64,000 nucleotides of DNA from the NCBI RefSeq assembly GCF_018861045.1, contig NZ_JAHKQJ010000002.1, positions 186,001 through 250,000 on the forward strand, read 5' to 3'. Positions 1-8,335 of the stretch are shown here, in pieces. Positions within the stretch are counted from its first letter, which is position 1; every line of letters starts with the position of its first letter. A program made the position numbers and the translations under genes. A model generated the notes under the pieces. That model was not told where the DNA came from. It was given only the letters and a program-made list of their open reading frames with translations, and searched no databases. Source of the stretch: Octadecabacter sp. B2R22 (GTDB taxonomy: Bacteria > Pseudomonadota > Alphaproteobacteria > Rhodobacterales > Rhodobacteraceae).

Positions 1-680
1 TTCTTCTGCTCGGCGAGGAATTCAGCAGCTTCTTCTTCTGCGGAACCACCAATTTCACCGATCATGATCATGGACTGTGTTTCGTCGTCGTCCAAGAACA
101 TGTCCAAAACGTCGATGTGCTCAGTGCCCTTAATAGGGTCGCCGCCAATACCAACAGCCGTGGACTGGCCGAGGCCTGCGTCTGATGTCTGCTTCACGGC
201 TTCGTATGTCAGTGTACCGGAACGGGACACAACGCCAACGGACCCACGTTTGTGGATGTGGCCCGGCATGATGCCGATTTTGCAAGCGTCTGGTGTGATA
301 ACACCCGGGCAGTTTGGCCCGACAAGACGGGAGGCAGAGCCTTCCAAAGCGCGCTTAACTTTCATCATGTCCAGCACTGGGATGCCTTCGGTGATACAAA
401 TGATCAGTTCCATTTCAGCATCAATCGCTTCGAGGATCGAGTCAGCCGCGAAGGGCGGAGGCACATAGATCACAGAAGCATTCGCTTCGGTGACGTGCTT
501 GGCTTCGTGCACGGAGTTGAAGATCGGCAGGTCAAGGTGCGTTTGACCGCCCTTACCAGGTGTTACGCCGCCAACCATTTTGGTGCCGTACGCGATTGCC
601 TGTTCAGAGTGGAAAGTACCCTGCGAACCTGTAAGGCCCTGACAGATGACTTTGGTGTTTTCGTCGATGAGAATTGCCAT
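1..680 (-). CDS. sucD: Succinyl-CoA synthetase alpha subunit (partial)
   Basis: Alpha subunit of succinyl-CoA synthetase, the TCA enzyme that converts succinyl-CoA to succinate with nucleotide phosphorylation. The gene runs off the left edge: 226 codons are present against about 290 in the family. Visible are the N-terminal CoA-binding Rossmann region (GLTGSQG near residue 15), GPNCPG near 120 and GEIGG near 207. The phosphorylated histidine expected near residue 246 lies outside the window. It starts 48 bases after the sucC stop, so both subunits should share a transcript. In relatives the unit continues into sucA/sucB; that part cannot be seen here. Confidence 0.96.
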   Translation of the reverse strand, partial: MAILIDENTKVICQGLTGSQGTFHSEQAIAYGTKMVGGVTPGKGGQTHLDLPIFNSVHEAKHVTEANASVIYVPPPFAADSILEAIDAEMELIICITEGIPVLDMMKVKRALEGSASRLVGPNCPGVITPDACKIGIMPGHIHKRGSVGVVSRSGTLTYEAVKQTSDAGLGQSTAVGIGGDPIKGTEHIDVLDMFLDDDETQSMIMIGEIGGSAEEEAAEFLAEQK

Positions 681-728
681 GGTGTTGGCTCCTTGAAATT
701 CGGGGGCGGCCGCAGCCGCCGAAATGGG

Positions 729-1922
729 TTAACCTTTGACGGCTTTCACAATCTTTTCAGCACCGTCGCTAAGGTCGTCAGCTGCGATCACGTCAACGTC
801 TGAGTTGTTGATGATAGCCTTACCTTCTTCGACGTTTGTGCCTTCGAGACGCACAACCAGCGGAACCTGAAGACCAACTTCTTTCACCGCAGAAACAACG
901 CCCTCAGCGATTACATCACAGCGCATGATACCGCCGAAGATGTTCACAAGGATGCCTTTGACGTTCGGGTCAGACGTGATGATCTTAAACGCTTCTGTGA
1001 CTTTCTCTTTGGTCGCACCGCCACCAACGTCGAGGAAGTTTGCAGGTTCAGCACCGTAAAGTTTGATGATGTCCATTGTGGCCATCGCCAGACCAGCACC
1101 GTTCACCATGCAGCCGATTTCACCGTCAAGCGCGATGTAGTTCAGGTCGAACTTGGACGCCGCGAGCTCTTTGGGGTCTTCTTCTGTTTCGTCACGCAGG
1201 GCCGCAATGTCAGCGTGGCGGTAAACCGCGTTGCCGTCGAATGCGACTTTCGCGTCGAGAACCTTGAGGCTGCCTTCGTCAGTGATGATCAGCGGGTTGA
1301 TTTCCAGCATTTCCATGTCTTTTTCGGTAAACGCTTTGTAAAGCTGACCCATCAGCTGAACGCACTGCTTAACCTGTGCGCCCTTAAGGCCCAAAGCGAA
1401 TGCAACGCGACGCCCGTGGTAGGCTTGGTAGCCAGTCGCAGGATCAACTGTGAAGTTCAGGATTTTCTCAGGGGTGTTCTCAGCCACTTCTTCGATGTCC
1501 ATGCCGCCTTCGGTGGAGACAACGAAACCGATGCGGGATGTCTGACGATCAACCAGCAGGGCGAGGTACATTTCTGTTTCAATGCCGGAACCGTCTTCGA
1601 TGTAGACGCGGTTCACTTGCTTGCCGACTGGGCCAGTCTGGTGCGTGACCAACGTGCGGCCCAACATCTTCTTGGCTTCTTCTGCCGCTTCGGCGACAGA
1701 TTTTGTCAGACGCACACCGCCAGCATCGCCAGCGTCTGCTTCTTTGAATTTACCTTTGCCGCGACCACCTGCGTGGATCTGCGCCTTAACAACCCACAAT
1801 GGGCCGTCCATTTCGCCTGCGGCGGTTTTTGCATCTTCTGCCTTCAGGACGGCGCGGCCGTCGCTGACTGGTGCACCGTATGATGCCAATAGCGCCTTGG
1901 CCTGATATTCGTGAATGTTCAT
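729..1922 (-). CDS. sucC: Succinyl-CoA synthetase beta subunit
   Basis: Beta subunit (397 residues, normal length) of succinyl-CoA synthetase, carrying the ATP-grasp nucleotide site and contacting the alpha subunit. The N-terminus MNIHEYQAK is the family signature and decides the start, although the frame stays open about 110 bases further upstream. The glycine-rich [11 protein letters not shown] region and C-terminal [10 protein letters not shown] are typical. The 270-base gap to mdh holds the mdh terminator and a two-part palindromic operator, so sucCD probably has its own regulated promoter instead of depending on mdh read-through. Confidence 0.97.
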   Translation of the reverse strand: MNIHEYQAKALLASYGAPVSDGRAVLKAEDAKTAAGEMDGPLWVVKAQIHAGGRGKGKFKEADAGDAGGVRLTKSVAEAAEEAKKMLGRTLVTHQTGPVGKQVNRVYIEDGSGIETEMYLALLVDRQTSRIGFVVSTEGGMDIEEVAENTPEKILNFTVDPATGYQAYHGRRVAFALGLKGAQVKQCVQLMGQLYKAFTEKDMEMLEINPLIITDEGSLKVLDAKVAFDGNAVYRHADIAALRDETEEDPKELAASKFDLNYIALDGEIGCMVNGAGLAMATMDIIKLYGAEPANFLDVGGGATKEKVTEAFKIITSDPNVKGILVNIFGGIMRCDVIAEGVVSAVKEVGLQVPLVVRLEGTNVEEGKAIINNSDVDVIAADDLSDGAEKIVKAVKG

Positions 1923-2021
1923 GGAAGCCGTCCTTCGTCTATGAATTAGCGTTCTCATAGCTATAGACAGGTTAATCGCAGGTTCAGAACGGATTTTTTC
2001 AACTTTACCCGAAAAAGCGAC

Positions 2022-2058
2022 ATTTGTGATCACAGTGTTTTAGGGTGTGATCACAAAT
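2022..2058. promoter_or_regulatory. Two-part palindromic operator upstream of sucC
   Basis: Perfect inverted repeat with 13-base arms, ATTTGTGATCACA and TGTGATCACAAAT, separated by 11 bases. Each arm contains the self-complementary decamer TGTGATCACA (2025-2034 and 2046-2055). The decamer centres are 21 bases apart, about two helical turns, which suggests two dimers bound on the same DNA face. It lies 100-136 bases before the sucC start. The same layout occurs before sdhC at 7361-7397. The regulator is unknown. Confidence 0.75.
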
Positions 2059-2145
2059 CTCCAATGTGGGAGCGCAAACAGTGTTTATTCCTGCTTTACG
2101 GGGAATCACATAAGCCAAAACCTAGCTTGGGCGAGGCCCAAAAGA

Positions 2146-2173
2146 AAACGGGCGCCCTAGTGAGCGCCCGTTT
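2146..2173 (-). terminator. Rho-independent terminator of mdh
   Basis: A 10-bp perfect stem (AAACGGGCGC paired with GCGCCCGTTT) with an 8-base loop, followed on the minus strand by TTCTTTT. It starts 22 bases after the mdh stop, which separates mdh from sucCD transcription. Confidence 0.85.
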
Positions 2174-2195
2174 AAGATCGTCTGGGTCGTTTGGC

Positions 2196-3182
<987 letters not shown>

Positions 3183-3394
3183 TCAGGTTGATCGTAGTGG
3201 TGTATTTCCGAAGGTTGCCTAGTCCTTTGCGCACCATCGTGCAAGCCCGCCGCACCGCCGCATCACGCAAGCCCTTATTTATTGGTCATTGTTTATGGAC
3301 GAAACATTGCGTTAGCGTAAACAAAGCACAGGTCACCGGTATACAATTGCATGCCGAACCCGCTTGGTGATTCCCGTCTGCGAAAGGCCAATTC

Positions 3395-4138
3395 ATGGAA
3401 GGCACGACATTCTGGGCGCTGGCGCTTCTCGCGGCGTTTTGCATTGGCTTGTCGAAAGGTGGGGCACCCGCATTCGGGACGTTGGCCGTACCAATTATGG
3501 CCCTATCGATCTCGCCAGTCGCGGCTGCAGGGCTCTTGCTCCCGGTCTTCCTCTTCTCGGATGTCTTCGGGGTCTGGGCCTACCGAAATCACATCCACTG
3601 GGGGGTCGTCAGGATCGCGTTCGTTGGGCTGCTTGTCGGGACGGCCGTTGGTTGGGCAACAGCGCATGTCGTCCCTGAACGGCTTGTCCGGGTCCTGATT
3701 GGGCTTATCGGGCTTGTATTTGCGCTTTATTTGTTGACCAGTCGTAAAGGCGAAGTTGATCCAAAACCGATTAACAAAAAGGCTGGTTGGATCTGGGCAT
3801 CGATCGCAGGTTTTACCAGCTTTGTAAGCCACGCCGGAGCACCACCTTGGCAGGTTTGGGTGCTACCGCTGGGCCTGCCAAAAATGATTTTTGCAGGCAC
3901 GACGGCGGTTGCATTTGCGATTATGAACATGTTGAAGGTCATACCTTACTACATGTTGGGGCAGCTCCAATTCGAAAGCCTCAAGGTGACGTTAGTGTTG
4001 TTCGTGCCTGCCTTTCTTGGCGTAATGGTGGCTTATCAGCTGGTTCGAGTGATTCCAGTGCGGGTATTCTATGCGATCGTAACTTGGATGCTGTTGGCCG
4101 TGTCGATCAAATTGATCTGGGACGGACTGACTGGTTAA
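3395..4138 (+). CDS. TauE/SafE-family membrane permease
   Basis: A 247-residue polytopic membrane protein of the TauE/SafE (DUF81) family, whose members are linked to export of sulfite, sulfoacetate or other small anions. The pattern is two halves of about four hydrophobic segments joined by a charged linker (SRKGEVDPKPINKK, about residues 115-128). The family glycine motifs appear as LSKGGAPAFGT near the N-terminus and FVSHAGAPPWQ at the start of the second half. It stands alone between mdh and a convergent small gene (4-bp tail overlap), so the substrate cannot be inferred. A second family member lies at 24099-25019. Confidence 0.85.
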   Translation: MEGTTFWALALLAAFCIGLSKGGAPAFGTLAVPIMALSISPVAAAGLLLPVFLFSDVFGVWAYRNHIHWGVVRIAFVGLLVGTAVGWATAHVVPERLVRVLIGLIGLVFALYLLTSRKGEVDPKPINKKAGWIWASIAGFTSFVSHAGAPPWQVWVLPLGLPKMIFAGTTAVAFAIMNMLKVIPYYMLGQLQFESLKVTLVLFVPAFLGVMVAYQLVRVIPVRVFYAIVTWMLLAVSIKLIWDGLTG

Positions 4139-4437
4139 GCCCCACTATCCATGTTCGGCAGACCCTCAGCCAAGACCTGAAAGGCTTCGCCGCTTGCGAC
4201 AAGGCACGTCGGCCCACCGGGCATTGTGACGGTGATTGTCCAAGTTCCGGTTTCGAGCGAAGCAAACACTTCAACCACGGTGTTGTCAGATCCCACCCCG
4301 ATTGACTGGCGCGATTCACCATAACCGGTGGCAAGTCGTTCAACGACAAGCGCATGTTGGGCGCAATTGTTGGACTGCGCGGCGGCAGCCGAGGCTAGAA
4401 AAGTCGTGGCACAGGCGAGGCTCATGATCTTGGACAT
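4135..4437 (-). CDS. Small secreted hypothetical protein
   Basis: A 100-residue protein of unknown function. The N-terminus looks like a signal peptide (MSKIMSLACATTFLASAAAAQ), giving a mature exported domain of about 80 residues with two cysteines, at the start and near the C-terminal third, that could form a disulfide. It converges on the permease at 3395 (4-bp overlap of the ends) and is divergent from the malyl-CoA thioesterase-like gene. I recognise no domain. Confidence 0.7.
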   Translation of the reverse strand: MSKIMSLACATTFLASAAAAQSNNCAQHALVVERLATGYGESRQSIGVGSDNTVVEVFASLETGTWTITVTMPGGPTCLVASGEAFQVLAEGLPNMDSGA

Positions 4438-4518
4438 TGCATTCGTCTCCTTACAGCGGCGGCAAACAGGTCCGCCGGACGTGGTGAATTTCAGCTTAAA
4501 ACCTGCAATCAGTCTGCG

Positions 4519-4546
4519 CCGTTAACCTTTGATAATTGGTTAACGG
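4519..4546. promoter_or_regulatory. Inverted repeat (9-10-9) before malyl-CoA thioesterase-like gene
   Basis: Perfect inverted repeat CCGTTAACC, 10-base AT-rich spacer, GGTTAACGG. It sits in the divergent gap between the small secreted gene (start 4437) and the malyl-CoA thioesterase-like gene (start 4669), 123 bases before the latter. There is no T-run on either strand, so an operator fits better than a terminator. No regulator is assigned. Confidence 0.5.
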
Positions 4547-4668
4547 ACTGGAACGGTGCCGTTGCGCTGCGATGCGGCATTTTCGCCCTTGCAACATCAC
4601 AAAAAATCTGGCCCTTTTGGCGCAACATAATTTCAAGGCCCGTGCGGGCCCAAAATCGAGAGTTCGCC

Positions 4669-5514
4669 ATGTCACGACCACACCGTTCCGCCCTTTATAT
4701 TCCTGGCTCCAAGCCCCGCGCACTGGATAAAGCCCGCGGCTTGCCCGTCGATGTGATCCTGTTTGATCTCGAAGACGCGGTCACACCGGCAGAAAAGATC
4801 GTCGCTCGCACAACCTTGGCCGAAGAGCTTGGTAAGGGCGGCTACGGGACCCGCCTGCGCGTCGTGCGCATTAACGGGTTGGACACGCAGTGGGGCAAAG
4901 AAGACGCCGCCGCCGCCGATAAGATGGAGTGCGATGCAGTGCTGTTGCCCAAAGTAAACAGCGCCGCAGACGTAGATGCACTGGCGGCTCTCACGGACAA
5001 GCCGATCTGGGCGATGATGGAAACGCCGCTCGGTATCCTGAACGCGCTCGAAATTGCGGCGCACCCAAAGATCAAAGGCTTTGTGCTGGGGACAAACGAC
5101 CTCGCCAAAGATTTGAACACCCGCAACCGTGCCGATCGTGAACCGCTGCTCACGTCTTTGCAATTGTGCCTTTTGGCTGCCCGCGCGCACGGCGTTGTTG
5201 CCGTGGACGGCGTCTATAACGCCTTCAAAGACGAAGAAGGGTTCAAAGTGGAATGCGAACAAGGCCGCGACATGGGCTTTGACGGCAAAACCCTGATCCA
5301 CCCTGCACAGGTCGACGCTGCGAATGCTGCTTTTGCCCCCACAGCGGATGAAATCGACCTCGCCGAGCGCCAGATCGCCGCTTTCGCGGAGGCAGAGGCT
5401 GCGGGGCAGGGTGTCGCCGTTGTTGACGGCAAGATCGTCGAGAACTTGCATATCGTCACCGCCCGCGCGACCTTGGCCAAAGCAGCAGCCATCGCGGAGC
5501 TTGAAAGCCAATGA
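4669..5514 (+). CDS. CitE/HpcH family: probable (3S)-malyl-CoA thioesterase
   Basis: A 281-residue member of the HpcH/HpaI aldolase (CitE-like) family. It shows the metal- and CoA-site motifs FDLEDAV (32-38), METPLGI (117-123), GTNDLAKDL (141-149) and GKTLIHPAQ near 215. In Rhodobacter, malyl-CoA lyase (Mcl1, about 318 residues) and the shorter malyl-CoA thioesterase (Mcl2) both come from this family. The length and the position between mdh and mesaconyl-CoA hydratase favour Mcl2, which hydrolyses malyl-CoA to malate at the end of the EMC pathway. A citramalyl/malyl-CoA lyase activity remains possible. ATG at 4669 is preferred because MSRPHRSALYIPG is the usual family N-terminus. The next gene overlaps by ATGA. 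Confidence 0.85.
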   Translation: MSRPHRSALYIPGSKPRALDKARGLPVDVILFDLEDAVTPAEKIVARTTLAEELGKGGYGTRLRVVRINGLDTQWGKEDAAAADKMECDAVLLPKVNSAADVDALAALTDKPIWAMMETPLGILNALEIAAHPKIKGFVLGTNDLAKDLNTRNRADREPLLTSLQLCLLAARAHGVVAVDGVYNAFKDEEGFKVECEQGRDMGFDGKTLIHPAQVDAANAAFAPTADEIDLAERQIAAFAEAEAAGQGVAVVDGKIVENLHIVTARATLAKAAAIAELESQ

Positions 5515-6056
5515 CACTTATCATCCTCGGTCTCGCCCTTTGGGCGGGTGTCCATTTCTGGAAACGGGTCGCACCAGATCACCGCGCCGCGTTTGGCGAA
5601 AAGGGCAAAGGCATCGTTGCCATCGGTAGCGTTATCGCCATTGTTCTTATGGTGATTGGCTACCGCATGGCCGACGGCGCAGGCTTCTGGGGCCGCTCTT
5701 CTGCCATGACAGGCATAAACAACATTTTGATGTTGTTTGCGTTTTACCTGTTTGCCGCGTCCGGTAAGGGCACGCGCATCACTCGCATCATCCGCCATCC
5801 GCAACTGACGGCGATGGTTGTTTGGTCCATCGCGCACCTCTTGGTGAACGGGGATACGACGTCTTTCGTCCTGTTTGGTGGTCTTGGTATCTGGGCTGTC
5901 GCTGAAATGGTCGTGATCAACCGCGCCCAAGGTCCACGCGGCGCCTACCACGCCCCACCGATCAAATCCGAAGTCATCGCCGCCGTTGCCACCCTTGTGG
6001 TGTTCAGCATCGTTGCAGGCATTCACCTTTGGCTCGGCTACAACCCGTTTGGATAA
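5511..6056 (+). CDS. NnrU-family integral membrane protein
   Basis: A 181-residue membrane protein with about five hydrophobic segments and the NnrU-family signature around HPQLTAMVVWSIAHLLVNGD (residues about 98-117) followed by LFGGLGIWAV. NnrU was first noted near nitrite/nitric-oxide reductase genes, but its role is unknown and no denitrification genes are nearby. It overlaps the preceding gene by four bases (ATGA) and is followed after 3 bases by the DUF1737 gene, so it is translated within the EMC operon. Its presence there is unexplained. Confidence 0.85.
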   Translation: MTLIILGLALWAGVHFWKRVAPDHRAAFGEKGKGIVAIGSVIAIVLMVIGYRMADGAGFWGRSSAMTGINNILMLFAFYLFAASGKGTRITRIIRHPQLTAMVVWSIAHLLVNGDTTSFVLFGGLGIWAVAEMVVINRAQGPRGAYHAPPIKSEVIAAVATLVVFSIVAGIHLWLGYNPFG

Positions 6057-6059
6057 TCT

Positions 6060-6266
6060 ATGACCACTATTTACCGTTTCCTCACCGAGGACGACACCTC
6101 CGCATTCTGTCACAAAGTCAGTGAGGCCCTTTCCAAAGGGTGGGCGCTCCATGGCGACCCGCAATACACGTTTGATCAGGCCAACGGCGTGCTGCGCTGC
6201 GGCCAAGCCGTCACCAAAGACATCGATGTAGAGTACACTCCAGACATGAAGTTGGGCCAACAATGA
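6060..6266 (+). CDS. DUF1737-type small protein
   Basis: A 68-residue soluble protein resembling DUF1737: YRFLTEDDTSAFCHKVSEAL followed by GWALHGDP, a compact fold seen in many proteobacterial genomes with no assigned role. It starts 3 bases after the NnrU-like gene and overlaps the mesaconyl-CoA hydratase start by ATGA, so translation is probably coupled. The location suggests a tie to the EMC operon, but nothing in the sequence shows catalysis. Confidence 0.8.
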   Translation: MTTIYRFLTEDDTSAFCHKVSEALSKGWALHGDPQYTFDQANGVLRCGQAVTKDIDVEYTPDMKLGQQ

Positions 6267-7294
6267 CCAAAACAAACTCCGGCCGCTTCTTCGAAGATTA
6301 CACCGTTGGGCAAGTGATCGACCACGCCGTGCCACGGACCGTGTCCGGTGGAGAACGCGCACTGTATCACATGCTCTATCCGGCACGTCATGCGCTGCAC
6401 TCCTCGGATGCCTTCGCCCAAGACTGCGGATTGCCAAACAGCCCACTGGACGACTTGATCGCGTTTCATATCGTTTTCGGTAAGTCCGTGCCCGACATTT
6501 CATTGAACGCTGTTGCGAACCTTGGCTATGCGGAATGCCGCTGGCTTTTGCCTGTCTGGCCGGGTGACACGATCCGTTCTACATCCGAAGTCATCGGCCT
6601 TAAGCAGAATTCTAACGGCAAATCCGGCGTTGTTTATGTGCGCACCACGGGCACGAACCAAAACGGCGAAACCGTCATGCAATTCGTGCGCTGGGTTATG
6701 GTGCGCAAAGGCAATCTGGATGCGCCTGCGCCAGAAACGGTCATTCCCGATCTCGCCAAAGTCGTTGAGGTCGCTGATCTGACGATCCCCAAGGGCCTGA
6801 ATTTTGAGAACTATGACTTTACGCTCGCCGGAGAGCCGCACCGTTTTGGGGACTACAAAGTCGGCGAGATCATTGACCACGTTGATGGTGTGACAATTGA
6901 GGAAGCCGAACACATGATGGCGACCCGTCTTTGGCAGAATACCGCCAAGGTTCACTTTGATGTCACGTCTCGCCCAGACGGCAATCGCTTGATCTATGGC
7001 GGTCACGTGATCTCAATGGCGCGGGCGCTGACGTTCAACGGCCTCGCCAATGCGCAAACGATGGTTGCTATCAATGGCGGTGCCCATGCGAACCCGTGTT
7101 TTTCGGGGGACACCGTGCGCGCATGGTCCGAGGTTCTCGATACCGCGCCAACCTCTGCACCGGGTGTCGGCGCGATCCGATTGCGGCTCGTTGCGACCAA
7201 AGGCGGGGTCGTCGGCGCGCTAAAGGGAGAGGACGGAAAATACCTGCCACATGTGCTGCTTGATCTGGATTACTGGGCGTTGATTCCCGTCTGA
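6263..7294 (+). CDS. mch: Mesaconyl-CoA hydratase
   Basis: Mesaconyl-CoA hydratase of the EMC pathway, hydrating mesaconyl-C1-CoA to beta-methylmalyl-CoA. The 343-residue protein has two MaoC-like hot-dog halves: N-terminal (FEDYTVGQVIDH) and C-terminal (FGDYKVGEIIDHVDGVT), with the second half containing INGGAHANPCFSGDTV. Length and double-domain layout match the Rhodobacter/Methylobacterium enzyme. It is the last gene of a tightly overlapping unit beginning at 4669. Downstream is the sdhC promoter region, with no terminator visible between them. Confidence 0.93.
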   Translation: MTKTNSGRFFEDYTVGQVIDHAVPRTVSGGERALYHMLYPARHALHSSDAFAQDCGLPNSPLDDLIAFHIVFGKSVPDISLNAVANLGYAECRWLLPVWPGDTIRSTSEVIGLKQNSNGKSGVVYVRTTGTNQNGETVMQFVRWVMVRKGNLDAPAPETVIPDLAKVVEVADLTIPKGLNFENYDFTLAGEPHRFGDYKVGEIIDHVDGVTIEEAEHMMATRLWQNTAKVHFDVTSRPDGNRLIYGGHVISMARALTFNGLANAQTMVAINGGAHANPCFSGDTVRAWSEVLDTAPTSAPGVGAIRLRLVATKGGVVGALKGEDGKYLPHVLLDLDYWALIPV

Positions 7295-7360
7295 ACGATG
7301 GTGAAGGGTATAATTTCCGACTGTTTCTGTAGGGATTTTCAACCCCATGGTGTCCGCCTA

Positions 7361-7397
7361 ATTTGTGATCACTCGCCGCAAAGCTGTGATCACAAAT
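7361..7397. promoter_or_regulatory. Two-part palindromic operator upstream of sdhC
   Basis: Arms ATTTGTGATCACT and TGTGATCACAAAT separated by 11 bases, with the same 21-base centre spacing as at 2022-2058. The decamers are 7364-7373 (last base T instead of A, one deviation) and 7385-7394 (perfect). It lies 142-178 bases before the sdhC start and 66 bases after mch. The spacers of the two sites differ in sequence while arms and spacing are kept, which argues for a protein-binding site. Confidence 0.75.
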
Positions 7398-7538
7398 CGA
7401 AAAAAGTGGGCTCCGACGGTGAATTTTCCACCATGTTAGCGCCCACGCTTCGTGACACTCGCGGAATATCCTTTAAGAAGGTGGCAAGATATGCCGTGGC
7501 ATAGCTGCGGCAAATAGCCAGCGTAAGGGATTGAATAC

Positions 7539-7922
7539 ATGGCCGACGTGAATAGGGGCAATCGCCCGCTTTCTCCGCATTTGTCGATCTATCGACCACA
7601 ACTCACCTCAATGACGTCTATCTTTACACGTCTCACAGGGAACGCTCTGATTGTAGGCGCGTTGTTGGCGGTTTGGTGGTTCGTAGCACTCGCCGCTGGG
7701 CCTGTTGCCTACGCTCGCGCAAATGGGTTCATCACCAGCTGGTTTGGCGACTTGATCATGTTCGGGTCTGTGGCCTGTATTTGGTATCACATGCTTGCTG
7801 GCATCCGTCACCTCGTGTGGGATAGCGGGCATATGCTTGACGTTGAACGTTCCGAGCTCGCTGGCATGGCGATCATCATTGTGTCGGTCTTGCTGACCAT
7901 CTTCACCGTCATCGTATTGTAA
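7539..7922 (+). CDS. sdhC: Succinate dehydrogenase cytochrome b556 subunit
   Basis: Membrane anchor subunit of complex II (127 residues, three transmembrane helices), helping bind haem b and ubiquinone. The N-terminal signature RPLSPHLSIYRP carries the serine and arginine of the quinone site, and HMLAGIRHLVWD in the second helix contains the haem-ligand histidine. It is first in the sdhCDAB operon, 12 bases before sdhD, and is preceded by the double-palindrome operator. The ATG at 7539 gives the family-standard N-terminus. Confidence 0.96.
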   Translation: MADVNRGNRPLSPHLSIYRPQLTSMTSIFTRLTGNALIVGALLAVWWFVALAAGPVAYARANGFITSWFGDLIMFGSVACIWYHMLAGIRHLVWDSGHMLDVERSELAGMAIIIVSVLLTIFTVIVL

Positions 7923-7934
7923 GGGGGCTGAAAC

Positions 7935-8306
7935 ATGGCTTTTTTGACTGATCGTAAACGCGCGGTGGGCATGGGCTCCGCTAAATCCGGAACTCAACAC
8001 CACTGGCAGATGATGGTATCCGCTGTTGGACTGTGTGTTCTTGTGCCGCTGTTTGTCTTCACTTTCGGGTATGCGCTGGGCATGTCCTATGAGGACGCCG
8101 CCGCATACTACGCCCGCCCATTTCCCGCGATTGTTGGCATTCTGACCTTGCTGGTCGGTTTCTACCATTTCAAAGGTGGCGTGCAGACATTGATCGAAGA
8201 TTACGTGCACGGCTTTGCCCGCAAAGCACTGATCATCGGCTCTATCTGCCTGAGCTACGCCGCCGCTGCTGCTGGCGTTTTCGCCATCGTGCGAGTTGCC
8301 CTGTAA
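7935..8306 (+). CDS. sdhD: Succinate dehydrogenase membrane anchor subunit
   Basis: Second membrane anchor of complex II (123 residues, three predicted helices). Early residues GSAKSGTQHHWQMM and the third-helix motif HFKGGVQTLIEDYVHG are typical of alphaproteobacterial SdhD. With SdhC it docks the SdhAB catalytic pair to the inner membrane and forms the quinone site. It starts 12 bases after sdhC, and sdhA follows after 29 bases. Confidence 0.94.
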   Translation: MAFLTDRKRAVGMGSAKSGTQHHWQMMVSAVGLCVLVPLFVFTFGYALGMSYEDAAAYYARPFPAIVGILTLLVGFYHFKGGVQTLIEDYVHGFARKALIIGSICLSYAAAAAGVFAIVRVAL

Positions 8307-8335
8307 ATCGGGCCCTATAAGACTGGACATTTCCC

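Noticed and set aside
5214-6503. 429-codon minus-strand frame across the thioesterase-like to mch genes
   Set aside because: It spans several well-supported plus-strand genes; low-complexity product with many Arg and His.
7298-7504. 68-codon plus-strand frame between mch and sdhC
   Set aside because: It covers the double-palindrome operator, has no ribosome-binding site, and its product resembles nothing; it is the sdhC upstream region.
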